From Cupriavidus oxalaticus (GTDB lineage Bacteria; Pseudomonadota; Gammaproteobacteria; Burkholderiales; Burkholderiaceae), in contig NZ_CP038635.1 in NCBI RefSeq assembly GCF_004768545.1, forward strand, positions 1,364,001 to 1,428,000: a stretch of 64,000 nucleotides of DNA, read 5' to 3'. The position numbers were made by a program, and so were the translations under genes. Numbering within the stretch: position 1 is the first letter of the stretch; each line of letters opens with the position of its first letter. Positions 1-9,676 of this stretch are shown one piece after another. Under the pieces are notes generated by a model. That model worked only from the letters and a program-made list of their open reading frames with translations, ran no database searches and was not told the origin of the DNA.

Positions 1-1
1 G

Positions 2-625
2 TTCGACTTGCGCCGTGTGCTGCTGAAATTGTCTGTCCCGGCGCTGGCTGCCGTGCTCGTCCTGGCGGGCACGGCGCAGGCGGCACCGGCGACCGAGTTG
101 TCGACCGGCCCGGTTGGGGCGGCATCGGTTGGCGGTGAAAGCCTGGGCATCAACCAGGCCATCCGCGATGGCGAGGCCAAACGTGGCACGGCACTGTCGA
201 CCGGCGCGCCCAGGCCGCTGGCGCCGCGCCCCGAGTATTCCTCGCTGCCGGTCTATGTCGGCAAGGTCGGCGACCAGCCCGTGCGACTGCGGCTCGGCCC
301 CAAGCCCGACGAGCGCGACAGCGTGCGCGGCGAATACAGCGGCCGCGGCGCCGGTGTGCGCCTGCTTGCCGGCGAATGGGAAAACGGCGCTTTCCTGATG
401 GAAGAGTCGGACGATGGTACGCGCGTAACCGGCAACTGGGAGGGCAACATCGACGCCAGCGGCGCCGTGCGCGGCACCTGGACCGATGCCTTCAATCCCG
501 CCATCGTGCTGCCGTTCTTTATCCGCCCGCTGGGCGTGCTGGTCATCCCGCCTTTCGACATGACGCCCAACAGCGGCGTCACCTACGCCCCGCCGCCGCC
601 CAAGTCGTCGATCTCGGGCTGGTAA
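2..625 (+). CDS. secreted protein of unknown function, start just outside the window
   Basis: The reading frame is open from the first complete codon. The first base of the window is g followed by codons for F-D-L-R-R, so the true start may be an ATG whose last base is position 1; a TTG at 8 is the only start inside. Residues about 3-26 form a basic, then hydrophobic segment ending in AQAA, a classical Sec signal peptide. The mature part has a glycine-rich beta-like stretch (GEYSGRGAGVRLLAGEW, TGNWEGNIDASGAVRGTW) that could be a small beta-barrel or beta-sandwich binding fold, then a hydrophobic run and a proline-rich tail. I do not recognise the family. Export to periplasm or outer membrane is inferred from the signal peptide only. 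Confidence 0.7.
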   Translation, partial: FDLRRVLLKLSVPALAAVLVLAGTAQAAPATELSTGPVGAASVGGESLGINQAIRDGEAKRGTALSTGAPRPLAPRPEYSSLPVYVGKVGDQPVRLRLGPKPDERDSVRGEYSGRGAGVRLLAGEWENGAFLMEESDDGTRVTGNWEGNIDASGAVRGTWTDAFNPAIVLPFFIRPLGVLVIPPFDMTPNSGVTYAPPPPKSSISGW

Positions 626-789
626 GCGCACGCATCTTCCCCTGAAATGCGAACCGCCGTCGTTCCCGGTGGCGCGGCCGGCATTTGCTGGTAAGCTCGA
701 AGGCTCACCGAGTCTCATTCCTGGCCGGACAGCGTGATGCCTGCTTGGCATCGTGCCAGCGCCGGCCAGCAGCCAGCAAGGAATCCGCC

Positions 790-2016
790 GTGTCCGATTC
801 GCCGTCCGACAAGCCCGCATCCCGCCCCCATTACCTGCAGACCGTCGCGGTCCAGCCCGAGCTGGACATCGCCTCCGGCTTTGCCTCATTCTCGCCCGCC
901 ACCCACCGTGGCTCGACCGTGGTGTTCCGCAACCTGGCCGAACTGCGTGCGCAAGGTGACGGTGCCACCACCTACTGGCGTTACGGCCTGCACGCCACCC
1001 CGACCAGCGAGGCGCTGTGCCAGCACCTGGCACTGATCGAAGGGGCGCGCCATACCTTGCTGCTGCCTTCCGGGCTGGCGGCGATTTCGCTGGTCTACTT
1101 CGCGCTGCTCAAGAGCGGCGACGACGTGCTGATGCCGCACAACGTCTACGGCCCCAACCGCGACCATGGCGAATGGCTGGCGCGCGACTATGGCGTGTCG
1201 GTGCGCTACTACGATCCGATGGACGCTGCCGGCATGGCCGCGATGATCCGGCCCGAGACGCGCCTGATCTGGATGGAGTCGCCGGGTTCGGTGACGATGG
1301 AAGTGGCGGACACCGATGCCATCGTCGCCGCCGCGCGGGCGCATGGCGTGCTGACCGCGATCGACAACACCTGGTCGGGCGGCGTCTACTTCCGCCCGTT
1401 CGAGAAAGGCATCGATATCTCGGTGCAGGCGCTGACCAAATACCAGTCCGGCGGCAGCGATGTGCTGATGGGCGCGGTCATGACCTGTGACGATGCGCTG
1501 CACGACCGCCTGCGGCGCACCCGCATGCTGATGGGCTGGGGCGTGTCCGCCGATGACTGCCACCTGGTGCTGCGCGGGCTGCCGAGCCTGCCGGTGCGGC
1601 TGGCGGCGCACGACCGCGGCGCGCGCGAAGTCGCCGAATGGCTGCGCCAGCGGCCCGAGGTCGCGCGTGTGCTGCATCCCGCGCTGCCTGACTGCCCGGG
1701 CCACGCCAACTGGCGGCGCGACTTCACCGGCGCTACCGGCCTGTTCGCCATCATCCTGCGCGCGCGCTACTCGCGCCAGCAGGTCGATGCCTTTGTCGAG
1801 GCGCTGCAGTTGTTCGCGATCGGCTGGTCGTGGGGCGGCGCGCACAGCCTGGCAGTGCCTTACCACGTCCAGAACATGCGTCCGGCAGGCACCTGGCCGC
1901 CGGCCGGCTGGCAGGACACCGGTGAACTGGTGCGGCTCTATATCGGCCTGGAGGACACGCGCGACCTGATCGCCGACCTGCGCCAGGCGATGGAGGCGCA
2001 GTTGGGCGCGGCGTAA
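790..2016 (+). CDS. metC: cystathionine beta-lyase / PLP-dependent Cys-Met metabolism enzyme
   Basis: This is a fold-type I PLP enzyme of the Cys/Met metabolism family, 408 residues from the chosen start. Such enzymes cleave cystathionine to homocysteine, pyruvate and ammonia in methionine synthesis. The PLP lysine is Lys217 in ALTKYQSGGSD, preceded by the cofactor-binding aspartate in TAIDNTW. An early segment (STVVFRN, YWRYGLHATPTSEALCQHLALIEGA) matches the substrate entry region, and the C-terminal SWGGAHSLAVP and RLYIGLED motifs are typical of MetC. The GTG at 790 was chosen because AAGGA lies 7 nt upstream (778-782); an in-frame extension to 685 has no such site and reads as non-conserved sequence. 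Separating lyase from gamma-synthase activity would need a family tree. Confidence 0.88.
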   Translation: MSDSPSDKPASRPHYLQTVAVQPELDIASGFASFSPATHRGSTVVFRNLAELRAQGDGATTYWRYGLHATPTSEALCQHLALIEGARHTLLLPSGLAAISLVYFALLKSGDDVLMPHNVYGPNRDHGEWLARDYGVSVRYYDPMDAAGMAAMIRPETRLIWMESPGSVTMEVADTDAIVAAARAHGVLTAIDNTWSGGVYFRPFEKGIDISVQALTKYQSGGSDVLMGAVMTCDDALHDRLRRTRMLMGWGVSADDCHLVLRGLPSLPVRLAAHDRGAREVAEWLRQRPEVARVLHPALPDCPGHANWRRDFTGATGLFAIILRARYSRQQVDAFVEALQLFAIGWSWGGAHSLAVPYHVQNMRPAGTWPPAGWQDTGELVRLYIGLEDTRDLIADLRQAMEAQLGAA

Positions 2017-2032
2017 GGGATGTAAGGCTTAG

Positions 2033-2054
2033 GCGGGGCGCGCAGGCGCCCCGC
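2033..2054. terminator. GC-rich hairpin between convergent metC and DUF2789 gene
   Basis: A perfect 9-bp stem (GCGGGGCGC / GCGCCCCGC) with a 4-nt loop lies in the 45-bp gap between convergent genes. There is no T-tract, so it is a weak terminator candidate or an mRNA 3' end stabiliser working in both directions. Confidence 0.45.
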
Positions 2055-2061
2055 GCCCGCT

Positions 2062-2301
2062 TCAGGCAGGCTTGCGCAGAGCCAGGTTGAGCTGGTCGAC
2101 CACCTCGGCCCAGTCGGCGTCGTCGAGAAGCTCGTCGTGCAGCAGCGCTGACTGCGCCGGCGTCCAGAACGGCGCCTCTGCCAGCTCCACATCGTCTGGC
2201 AGCGGCGCGTGCTGGCCGATGAAGCTGCGGATGCTGGCCTCATCGGAAGCCAGGCCGAGTTGCGCGAACAGTTCGGAAAACTGGTGGAAGGTCGGTTCCA
2301 T
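2062..2301 (-). CDS. DUF2789 family protein
   Basis: A 79-residue acidic cytoplasmic protein starting MEPTFHQFSELFAQLGL, matching in length and pattern the DUF2789 family, whose function is unknown. The pattern is a helical N-terminus, a HxPLPDxVxLxxAPFWTPxQ segment and a final helix-rich part ending in LRKPA. The ATG at 2301 was chosen because the family begins there; the upstream in-frame sequence is low complexity. A possible -10 (TACACT on the minus strand, 2339-2334) sits in the loop of an inverted repeat, GGGGCTC (2323-2329) with GAGCCCC (2343-2349), 20-50 bp upstream. Confidence 0.8.
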   Translation of the reverse strand: MEPTFHQFSELFAQLGLASDEASIRSFIGQHAPLPDDVELAEAPFWTPAQSALLHDELLDDADWAEVVDQLNLALRKPA

Positions 2302-2365
2302 GGCGGTCGGGTCTGTTGGTTGGGGGCTCATGTAGTGTAGCCGAGCCCCGTTCAACCGCCGGCGC

Positions 2366-2746
2366 TCAGCGGGCGTCGGCGCCGGACATCGGCTTGGCGC
2401 CGGCGGCGGCCGTGTCCGTGGCCGCGGCGGCGGCACGCGGCAGCGCCCACACCGACTCGGCCGGTCCGCTGCGCGCACGCCGCCGGGTGGCGCGGGCGAG
2501 GGCGACGAAGCCTGCCGCCAGCGCGATGGCGCCGATATCGAAGCCGGCGATGATCCAGTGCCCGCTGGGGATGCTGCGCAGCAGGTGGTCGCCGGTCAGG
2601 ATGGCGTTGGACAGCGGCACGGCCAGCGCGGCCAGTGCCGCAGTAGATTCCGCTGACCGGGATGCCCGGAGTGTTGGAGAAGGGGCGTCGAAAGGTGGCA
2701 CAACCGCCACCCAGCGGCGCAACGGACCCGACGCCATGGAATCCAC
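2366..2746 (-). pseudogene. remnant of a PepSY-type membrane protein (C-terminal part)
   Basis: The frame encodes about 126 residues. Only the central portion looks like protein: two hydrophobic stretches (ALAALAVPLSNAIL and HWIIAGFDIGAIALAAGFVALA) around TGDHLLRSIPSGHW. This resembles the last transmembrane pair of PepSY-associated TM proteins linked to iron reduction or uptake. Upstream of the match the frame reads as non-conserved sequence, and serB begins within about 50 bp, so the rest of such a gene (normally several hundred residues) is missing. I read it as a decayed fragment. A small two-TM membrane protein is the alternative. Confidence 0.4.
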
Positions 2747-2796
2747 GCCACGGAATCGACGCCACGGAAGCGGCGCTGCCGCCCCCTTGCGTGACT

Positions 2797-3651
2797 TCAG
2801 TGGGGGAACAGTGCCAGCAGCCCGTCCAGCCCGACATGGTTGAACGCCACGCTGGCCTGCGCGCGCACCACCGGCTTGGCGCGGAAGGCCACCGAGAGCC
2901 CGGCTACGGCCATCATCTTGAGGTCATTGGAACCGTCGCCCATGACGATGGCCTGGTCCGGCGTGGCGCCGATCTGTGCGCAGACTTCCCGCACGGTACG
3001 GGCCTTGACGTCGGCATTGACGATCTCGCCGACCACGCTGCCGGTCAGCTTGCCGTCGACGATTTCCAGCGTGTTGGCGCGGGTGAAGTCCAGCTTCAGG
3101 CGCGGCTTGAGCTGGTCGGTGAAGTGGACGAAGCCTCCGGACACCAGCAGCGTCTTGATGCCCAGCGCCTGCACGGCCTGCAGCATGCGCTCGGCACCCG
3201 GCGACAGGCGCAGGCGCTCCGCGTAGACGCGGTCGAGCACGCTGGCGTCCAGGCCCTTTAGCAGCGCCACGCGGCGCCGCAGGCTTTCGTTGAAGTCGGT
3301 GATCTCGCCACGCATCGCGGCTTCGGTGATGGCGGAGACCTCGGCCTTGAGGCCGCAGAAGTCGGCGATCTCGTCGATGCACTCGATCGTGATCAGCGTC
3401 GAGTCCATGTCCATCGCCACCAGCCGGAAATCCGACAGCCTGCGTCCGGCCGGGACCACGGCCCAGTCGATCGCGCGCGGACCGCAGAAATCATCCAGCG
3501 CATCGCGCAGCGCCGGCGTCAGCGGCGCGCAGTCCTCGGCGGCAGCCACGGTGTCGCTGCGCGGCACCAGCGCGGAGGCGCGGGCGAGGGTGCGGGCGGT
3601 GTCGAGGTCGGCGGCGGAAAGCGGGGCGGTGCTCTGGAGGATCAGGGGCAT
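2797..3651 (-). CDS. serB: phosphoserine phosphatase
   Basis: Catalyses the last step of serine synthesis, hydrolysing O-phosphoserine to serine. The protein is 284 residues, the usual size for proteobacterial SerB. An N-terminal regulatory-type region (about 1-75) precedes a HAD phosphatase domain. HAD motif I is DMDST at 81-85 (Asp81 nucleophile, Asp83 acid/base), followed by the cap helices with ECIDEIADFCGL. Motif II is LLVSGGF, motif III is the conserved lysine region, and motif IV is GDGSNDLKMM. The final FNHVGLDGLLALFPH resembles the family end. It is followed on the same strand by the PepSY-like remnant and DUF2789; gaps are too large to claim an operon. Confidence 0.95.
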   Translation of the reverse strand: MPLILQSTAPLSAADLDTARTLARASALVPRSDTVAAAEDCAPLTPALRDALDDFCGPRAIDWAVVPAGRRLSDFRLVAMDMDSTLITIECIDEIADFCGLKAEVSAITEAAMRGEITDFNESLRRRVALLKGLDASVLDRVYAERLRLSPGAERMLQAVQALGIKTLLVSGGFVHFTDQLKPRLKLDFTRANTLEIVDGKLTGSVVGEIVNADVKARTVREVCAQIGATPDQAIVMGDGSNDLKMMAVAGLSVAFRAKPVVRAQASVAFNHVGLDGLLALFPH

Positions 3652-3759
3652 GGCAGGTGAGGATCGGGCGCGCGCAGCATGGCGGGCAGGCAGGGCGGCA
3701 ACGCGGAAAAACCGCTATTGTAGCCGCCCTGGCCGGCTGGCTGAGCACTGCCCGGATGC

Positions 3760-3879
3760 TCAGCGCCGCGCCATCAGCATGTAGTCCACCGTCAGGTTGG
3801 ACAGCGCGCGCACGCCGTTGATCAGCGCCGGCTCGTCCACATAGAACTCGGGCGAGTGGTTGAAGGGCGCCCTGGTCAC
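3760..3879 (-). pseudogene. 3' remnant of an M20 amidohydrolase (hippurate hydrolase type)
   Basis: The minus strand encodes about 37 in-frame residues and a stop. They read FNHSPEFYVDEPALINGV followed by RALSNLTVDYMLMARR, the characteristic C-terminus of M20 amidohydrolases of the hippurate hydrolase/aminoacylase group. The upstream part of the gene is absent: only about 34 bp separate it from the argE stop. ArgE is itself an M20 enzyme but of a different subfamily and ends differently, so this is a leftover of a second M20 gene. Confidence 0.65.
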
Positions 3880-3913
3880 ATCCTGAGCCTGGTGTCACGC
3901 CAGACATAGTTGG

Positions 3914-5128
3914 TCAGGCCATGCGCAGGCTATCCACCACCTTATGCAGGAACGCTTCGCACGCCGCCAGCTGCTCCAGCGCGACAAACTCATCCGGCTT
4001 GTGCGCCTGCTGGATATCGCCAGGCCCGCACACCACCGCCGGAATGCCCGCGCGCTGGAACAGCCCGGCCTCGGTGCCATAGGCAACCTTGTTGGTCTCG
4101 CGATCGGCCGTCAGCGCGCGCACCAGCTGCGTGATCGCGGCCTGCTCGGCAACATCCAGCGACGGCGCGGCGGCAATCTTGCTGAGCGTCAGGTCGGCAT
4201 CGGCATGCTCGGCGCGCATCTTCGGCAGCAGCACGTCGTTGGCGTAGGCATGGATCCGCGCGTAGATCGCTTCCGGATCCACCCCGGGCAAATTGCGGAA
4301 CTCGAATACGAACTCGCACAGCGCCGGGATGGTGTTGAGCGCGATCCCGCCCTGGATAGTGCCGGTCTGCGCGGTGGTATAAGGCACGTCGAAGGCCTGG
4401 TCGTAAGGGCCGTTGGCCTTGAATTCATCGGCGATATCGCGGATGAAGCAGATCAGCCGCGCCGCGTATTCGATCGCATTGACGCCGCGCGGCGTCAGCG
4501 ACGAGTGCGCGGCCTGGCCCCGCACGCAGCAGCGGTAGGCATTGATGCCCTTGTGCGCGACGATCACGCGCATGCTGGTCGGCTCGCCCACGATGCAGCC
4601 GCCGGGCGTCACGCCGCGGTCGCGCAGTTCGGCCAGCAGGTAGGGCGCGCCCATGCAGCCGATTTCTTCATCGAAGGAGAGGGCGTAGTGCACCGGCTCG
4701 CGCAGCTTCGCGCCGAGGATGGCTGGCAGCAGCGACAGGCTGGTGCCGATGAAGCCCTTCATGTCGCAGGTGCCGCGGCCATAGAGCTTGCCGTCGCGGA
4801 TCACCGGCCTGAACGGATCGGTGGTCCAGTCCTGGCCGTCCACCGGCACCACGTCGGTGTGGCCCGACAGCACGATGCCGCCGTTGGTGCCGCCATCGGC
4901 CGCGGGCACCGTGACAAAGAGATTGGCCTTGTCCTGTTGCGGGTTGTAGCTCAGATGCGGCTTCAGGCCCTTGGCCAGGAAGTGGTCGCGCACGGTCTCG
5001 ATCAGGCCGAGGTTGGAGTGGCGGCTGGTGGTGTCATAGGCGACCAGCCGCTGGGTCCATTCGAGCGCGCTGCCTCGCGCGGCGTGGTCATTGACGGTCT
5101 GGCTGGGGGCGGCGGCTTGGGCTGGCAT
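3914..5128 (-). CDS. argE: acetylornithine deacetylase
   Basis: Zinc hydrolase of the M20 family that converts N-acetylornithine to ornithine in arginine synthesis. It has 404 residues, a normal length. Metal-binding features are visible: SGHTDVVPVDGQDW (His90, Asp92), GRGTCDMKGF (bridging Asp), DEEIGCMGA (catalytic and metal Glu pair), and a late HKPDEFV motif with the final metal His. VAYGTEAGLFQ and the substrate-binding region between are ArgE-like. The gene lies downstream of mfd on the same strand with a 91-bp gap. Succinyl-diaminopimelate desuccinylase (DapE) is the main alternative, but the GTEAGLFQ and the spacing favour ArgE. Confidence 0.88.
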   Translation of the reverse strand: MPAQAAAPSQTVNDHAARGSALEWTQRLVAYDTTSRHSNLGLIETVRDHFLAKGLKPHLSYNPQQDKANLFVTVPAADGGTNGGIVLSGHTDVVPVDGQDWTTDPFRPVIRDGKLYGRGTCDMKGFIGTSLSLLPAILGAKLREPVHYALSFDEEIGCMGAPYLLAELRDRGVTPGGCIVGEPTSMRVIVAHKGINAYRCCVRGQAAHSSLTPRGVNAIEYAARLICFIRDIADEFKANGPYDQAFDVPYTTAQTGTIQGGIALNTIPALCEFVFEFRNLPGVDPEAIYARIHAYANDVLLPKMRAEHADADLTLSKIAAAPSLDVAEQAAITQLVRALTADRETNKVAYGTEAGLFQRAGIPAVVCGPGDIQQAHKPDEFVALEQLAACEAFLHKVVDSLRMA

Positions 5129-5219
5129 GGGGCGCTATCACTAACCGATCAGGAGTCCGATGCTACACCCGGTCGTGTACCGAGTCCATGCAATCGGCGC
5201 ATGACGCCGCCCCGCAGGT

Positions 5220-8200
5220 TTACGACAGTTGCCGCAGCGTGTGCTTGATCGTCTGCGCGCGTACCGTCACGTCCGGCATCTTGGCCTCGATGCGCAGCTT
5301 GTCCTGCCCGGCCAGCTTGATATGCCGGTTCTTCTGCACCAGGTCGATGATGCGCATGGCATCGATCGGCGGGTTGGGCACGAACTGCACGCTGAAGGTG
5401 GCCTCGCCCGCATCGATCTTGCGCACGCCCAGCGGCGCCGCGGCGATGCGCAGCCGGTGCGTTTCCACCAGCGCCTGCGCCTGCGCCGGCAGGCGGCCGA
5501 AGCGGTCGATCAGTTCTTCCTGGATATCGTCGACACGCTCGGCGGTTTCGCAATTGGCCAGGCGCTTGTACAGCGACAGGCGTTCATGCACATCGCCGCA
5601 GTAGTCGTTGGGCAGCAGCGCCGGCGTGCCGAGGTTGATCTCGGTGGTCGCCGCCAGCGGTGCCATCAGGTCCGGCTCCTTGCCGGCCTTCAGCGCCTTG
5701 ACCGCGTGGTTGAGCATGTCGGTGTAGAGCTGGAAGCCGATCTCGTGGATCTCGCCCGACTGCTTGTCGCCGAGCACCTCGCCGGCGCCGCGGATTTCCA
5801 GATCGTGCATGGCCAGGTAGAAGCCCGAGCCCAGTTCCTCCATCTGCTGGATCGCCTCGAGCCGGCGCTGCGCCTGCTTGGTCAGGCCGTCGACATCATG
5901 CACCAGCAGGTAGGCATAGGCCTGGTGGTGCGAACGCCCGACGCGGCCGCGCAGCTGGTGCAGCTGCGCCAGCCCGAACTTGTCGGCGCGGTGGATCAGG
6001 ATGGTGTTGGCGGTCGGCACGTCGATGCCGGTCTCGATGATGGTGGTGCACAGCAGGATGTTGTCGCGGCGCGAGACGAAGTCGCGCATCACGCGCTCCA
6101 GCTCGCGCTCGTGCATCTGGCCGTGCGCCACCGCGATGCGCGCCTCGGGCACCAGCTCGGCGAGCTTCGCGCGCTTGTTCTCGATGGTCTCGACCTCGTT
6201 GTGCAGGAAGTAGATCTGGCCGCCGCGCTTGAGTTCGCGCAGGATGGCCTCGCGGATCACGCCGTCTTCCTCGCGGCGCACGAAGGTCTTGATCGCCAGC
6301 CGCTTCTGCGGCGCGGTCGCGATTACCGAAAAATCGCGCAGGCCTTCCAGTGCCATGCCCAGCGTGCGCGGAATCGGCGTGGCGGTCAGCGTCAGGATGT
6401 CGACCTCGGCGCGCAGCGTCTTCAGCGCTTCCTTCTGGCGCACGCCGAAGCGGTGTTCCTCGTCGATGATGACCAGGCCCAGCCGCTGGAACCTGACCTG
6501 GTCGGACAGGATCTTGTGCGTGCCGATGACGATATCGACGCTGCCCTCGTTGATTTGCCTGATGGCCGCGTCGATCTCCTTCTTGGTCTTGAAGCGCGAC
6601 AGTTCGACGATGCGCACCGGCCATTCCGCGAAGCGGTCGGACAGCGTCTGGAAGTGCTGCTCCGCCAGCAGCGTGGTCGGCGCGAGCATCGCCACCTGCT
6701 TGCCGCCCAGCACCGCGACAAAGGCCGCACGCAGCGCGACCTCGGTCTTGCCGAAGCCGACGTCGCCGCAGACCAGCCGGTCCATCGGCTTGCCCGAGGT
6801 CATGTCGGCGATCACTGCGGCGATGGCGGCGGCCTGGTCCGGCGTTTCCTCGAAGCCGAAGCTTTCGGCAAAGGTCTCGTAGTCCTTCGGCGACAGCGGG
6901 AAGGCGAAGCCCTCGCGAGCGGCGCGGCGTGCGTAGAGGTTGAGCAATTCGGCAGCGGTATCGCGGATCTGCTGCGCAGCGCGGCGCTTGGCCTTGTCCC
7001 ACTGGCCCGAGCCCAGGTGGTGCAGCGGCGCGGTGTCCGGGTCGGCGCCGGAGTAGCGCGAGATCACGTGCAGCTGGTGCACCGGCACATACAGCTTGCT
7101 GCTTTTGTCGTATTCGAGGTGCAGGAATTCCTCGTCGCCCTGGCCCATGTCGAGGGACACCAGGCCGTGGTAGCGGCCGATACCGTGCTCGCTGTGCACC
7201 ACCGGATCGCCGATCTTCAGTTCGGCCAGGTCGCGCACCATCGAGTCGACGGCGGTGGCCTGCTCCTGCTTGCGGCGGCCGGCGCGGCGCGCGGTGCCGG
7301 CATATAGCTCGGCTTCGGTGACGAAGGCGAGCTGACCTTGCGGCAACGCGAAGCCGCTCTGCAAGGGTGCCACCGCGATCGAGAAATGCGCCTCGCCGGC
7401 GAGGAATGCGGCAAAGTCGTCCACCGGATGCGGGCGCAGGCCGCTTTCGGCGAACAGCTGCAGCAGCGTCTCGCGCCGGCCGGCGGAATCGGCGCACATC
7501 AGCACGCGGGTCTGCGTGTCGAGCAGCAGCGATTCCAGGTTTACCAGCGGATCTTCCGCGCGCCGGTTGACGGAGACATCCGGCAGGATCGCCGAGAACG
7601 GCACCTGGTCCGCGCCTGGCTCCGTCTGCAGCACCAGCCGCGCCATCGGCTTGGCGCCGACGAAAAACTGCTCCTCGGACAGGAACAGGTCGGCCGGCGG
7701 CAGCAGCGGACGCTCGCGGTCGTGCCGCATGAAGTTGTAGCGCTGCGTGGTGTCGGCCCAGAAGCGGCGGATCGCTTCGTCGATGTTGCCCGCGAAGGCC
7801 AGTTGGGTATCCGCGGGCAGGTAGTCGAACAGCGTCGCGCTCTCTTCGAAAAACAGCGGCAGGTAGTACTCGATGCCCGCCGACGGCACGCCGTTGCCGA
7901 TGTCCTTGTAGATCGGCGACTTGGTCGGGTCACCCTCGAAGACTTCGCGCCAGCGGCCGCGGAACGCGGTGCGCGCGGCTTCGTCGAGGGGGAATTCGCG
8001 GCCCGGCAGCAGGCGCACTTCCTTGACCGGGTAAAGGCTGCGCTGCGTGTCCGGGTCAAACGCGCGGATAGTCTCGATCTCGTCGCCGAACAGGTCGATC
8101 CGGTACGGCAGCGCAGATCCCATCGGGTACAGGTCGATCAGGCCGCCGCGCACGCTGTATTCGCCCGGGCGCATCACGGCGCTGACGTGCTCGTAGCCGG

Positions 8201-8669
8201 CCAGCGTGAACTGCGCCTTCAGCGCGGCCTCGTCCAGGCGCTCGCCCTGCTTGAAGAAGAAGGTGTAGGCGGCCAGGAAGGACGGTGGCGCGAGCCGGTA
8301 CAGCGCGGTGCTGGCCGGCACCAGCATCACGTCGCATTGCCCGCCCTGGATGTCGTGCAGCGTGGCCAGGCGTTCGGAGACCAGGTCCTGGTGCGGCGAG
8401 AAGCTGTCGTAGGGCAGCGTTTCCCAGTCGGGCAGCAGGCGCACGCGCAGCTCGGGCGCGAACCAGGGGATTTCCTCGGCCAGGCGCTGGGCGTCGACGG
8501 CATTGGCGCACACCACTGCCAGCATCGGCGCGCGCGCGCGGTGCTGCCGCGCGTAGGCGGCAAGGGCCAGGGCATCGGCCGAGCCACGCAGGCCGGCGAC
8601 GGTGTGGCGCAGGCCGGGCTTGACCAGCGGCAGGTTGACGAAGGGCAGGGAGGGCGTAGCGTCAGGCAT
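5220..8669 (-). CDS. mfd: transcription-repair coupling factor
   Basis: Mfd displaces RNA polymerase stalled at DNA damage and recruits UvrA, coupling transcription to nucleotide excision repair. From the chosen ATG at 8669 it has 1149 residues, the family length. An in-frame extension to 8798 adds 43 non-conserved residues. Domain order: UvrB-like N-terminal module (about 1-350); CarD-type RNA polymerase interaction domain near 490 ([16 protein letters not shown]); RecG-like helicase with Walker [10 protein letters not shown] near 636, DEEH box near 736, TATPIPRTL, and motif [11 protein letters not shown]; then the C-terminal TRCF domain. It is divergent from ispD across 234 bp. Confidence 0.96.
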   Translation of the reverse strand: MPDATPSLPFVNLPLVKPGLRHTVAGLRGSADALALAAYARQHRARAPMLAVVCANAVDAQRLAEEIPWFAPELRVRLLPDWETLPYDSFSPHQDLVSERLATLHDIQGGQCDVMLVPASTALYRLAPPSFLAAYTFFFKQGERLDEAALKAQFTLAGYEHVSAVMRPGEYSVRGGLIDLYPMGSALPYRIDLFGDEIETIRAFDPDTQRSLYPVKEVRLLPGREFPLDEAARTAFRGRWREVFEGDPTKSPIYKDIGNGVPSAGIEYYLPLFFEESATLFDYLPADTQLAFAGNIDEAIRRFWADTTQRYNFMRHDRERPLLPPADLFLSEEQFFVGAKPMARLVLQTEPGADQVPFSAILPDVSVNRRAEDPLVNLESLLLDTQTRVLMCADSAGRRETLLQLFAESGLRPHPVDDFAAFLAGEAHFSIAVAPLQSGFALPQGQLAFVTEAELYAGTARRAGRRKQEQATAVDSMVRDLAELKIGDPVVHSEHGIGRYHGLVSLDMGQGDEEFLHLEYDKSSKLYVPVHQLHVISRYSGADPDTAPLHHLGSGQWDKAKRRAAQQIRDTAAELLNLYARRAAREGFAFPLSPKDYETFAESFGFEETPDQAAAIAAVIADMTSGKPMDRLVCGDVGFGKTEVALRAAFVAVLGGKQVAMLAPTTLLAEQHFQTLSDRFAEWPVRIVELSRFKTKKEIDAAIRQINEGSVDIVIGTHKILSDQVRFQRLGLVIIDEEHRFGVRQKEALKTLRAEVDILTLTATPIPRTLGMALEGLRDFSVIATAPQKRLAIKTFVRREEDGVIREAILRELKRGGQIYFLHNEVETIENKRAKLAELVPEARIAVAHGQMHERELERVMRDFVSRRDNILLCTTIIETGIDVPTANTILIHRADKFGLAQLHQLRGRVGRSHHQAYAYLLVHDVDGLTKQAQRRLEAIQQMEELGSGFYLAMHDLEIRGAGEVLGDKQSGEIHEIGFQLYTDMLNHAVKALKAGKEPDLMAPLAATTEINLGTPALLPNDYCGDVHERLSLYKRLANCETAERVDDIQEELIDRFGRLPAQAQALVETHRLRIAAAPLGVRKIDAGEATFSVQFVPNPPIDAMRIIDLVQKNRHIKLAGQDKLRIEAKMPDVTVRAQTIKHTLRQLS

Positions 8670-8804
8670 GTCGGCAACGGGGCGTTCAAAACGACGACAC
8701 CCCGCCGGCAGCGCGGGCGGGGGTCGGACAGAATGCTGCGGGCACGTGGCGGCACCCGCCCACGCCGCCGGGCACGCATGCGCCATGGCGACGGGCAAGG
8801 GCCG

Positions 8805-8815
8805 TATTATAGAAT
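8805..8815 (+). promoter_or_regulatory. probable -10 region for ispD-ispF
   Basis: The AT-rich island TATTATAGAAT stands out in a GC-rich divergent intergenic region, 89 bp upstream of the ispD GTG. It offers two overlapping -10 hexamers (TATTAT, TAGAAT). No good -35 was found, so the promoter is tentative. Confidence 0.4.
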
Positions 8816-8903
8816 GCGACCCGGTTGTCCCGCTGGCGCCACGGCGCCTGCGCTAGCCCAGTCCCTTGCAGCTTCACTTCGCCATCCACTTCCTGCCCCA
8901 GCC

Positions 8904-9653
8904 GTGTCCGCTCGCCGCTTTGCCCTGATTCCCTGTGCCGGTACCGGCAGCCGCGCCGGCGGCGCCGTTCCCAAGCAATACCAGACCGTGGCCGGCCGGC
9001 CGATGATCTGGTACGCGCTGGCGGCGTTCTCGGCGTGCGACGCGATCAACGCCACCGCGCTGGTGCTGGCGCCCGACGACATGCCGCTGGAATCGCGCTT
9101 CGGCGCCGCTGCGTTCGCCGGGCTGCGCTTCGACACCGCCTTCGTTGGCGGCGACACGCGGCATGCGTCGGTGCTGGCGGGGCTGCATCACCTGGCCCAG
9201 CTCGGCGCCACCGATACCGACTGGGTGCTGGTGCACGACGCGGCGCGCCCGGGCCTGACCCCGGCGATGATCCACGCGCTGGTGCGCGCGGTCGAAAGCG
9301 ACGGCGACGACGATCCGGATGCGGCCATCGGTGGCATCCTGGCGGTGCCGGTGCCCGACACCCTCAAGCGCGCGCAGGACGATGCCCGCATTGGCGGCAC
9401 CGTGCCGCGCGAAGGGCTGTGGCAGGCGCAGACGCCGCAGATGTTCCGGCTGGGCGTGCTGCGCCAGGCGCTGCAGGATGCCTTGGCGGCCGGCGCGGTG
9501 GTGACCGACGAAGCCAGCGCGATCGAACGGCTGGGGCTGCATCCGCGGCTGGTCAACGGCTCGCTGCGCAATTTCAAGGTGACATACCCGGAAGACTTCG
9601 CGCTCGCCGAAGTGCTGCTGGGTACAGGCGCACCAGGAGCAACAGGAGCATAA
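8904..9653 (+). CDS. ispD: 2-C-methyl-D-erythritol 4-phosphate cytidylyltransferase
   Basis: Transfers CMP from CTP to MEP, the third step of the non-mevalonate isoprenoid pathway. The protein has 249 residues. The nucleotide-binding loop is [11 protein letters not shown] (residues about 10-20) followed by [13 protein letters not shown] near 110 carries the catalytic and metal Asp; TLKRAQDD and [11 protein letters not shown] are family motifs. GTG at 8904 was chosen since the family starts a few residues before FALIPCAG; there is no strong ribosome-binding site. It is followed by ispF after 23 bp, so the two MEP-pathway genes are probably cotranscribed. Confidence 0.95.
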   Translation: MSARRFALIPCAGTGSRAGGAVPKQYQTVAGRPMIWYALAAFSACDAINATALVLAPDDMPLESRFGAAAFAGLRFDTAFVGGDTRHASVLAGLHHLAQLGATDTDWVLVHDAARPGLTPAMIHALVRAVESDGDDDPDAAIGGILAVPVPDTLKRAQDDARIGGTVPREGLWQAQTPQMFRLGVLRQALQDALAAGAVVTDEASAIERLGLHPRLVNGSLRNFKVTYPEDFALAEVLLGTGAPGATGA

Positions 9654-9669
9654 GGAGCATAAGGAGCGT
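9634..9669 (+). repeat. four tandem 9-bp units carrying Shine-Dalgarno-like cores at the ispD-ispF junction
   Basis: Units CAGGAGCAA, CAGGAGCAT, AAGGAGCAT and AAGGAGCGT run head to tail across the ispD stop (9651-9653) into the ispF leader. Each contains AGGAGC, a near-perfect ribosome-binding core. The last core is about 9 nt before the ispF ATG. Confidence 0.85.
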
Positions 9670-9676
9670 AACCGCA

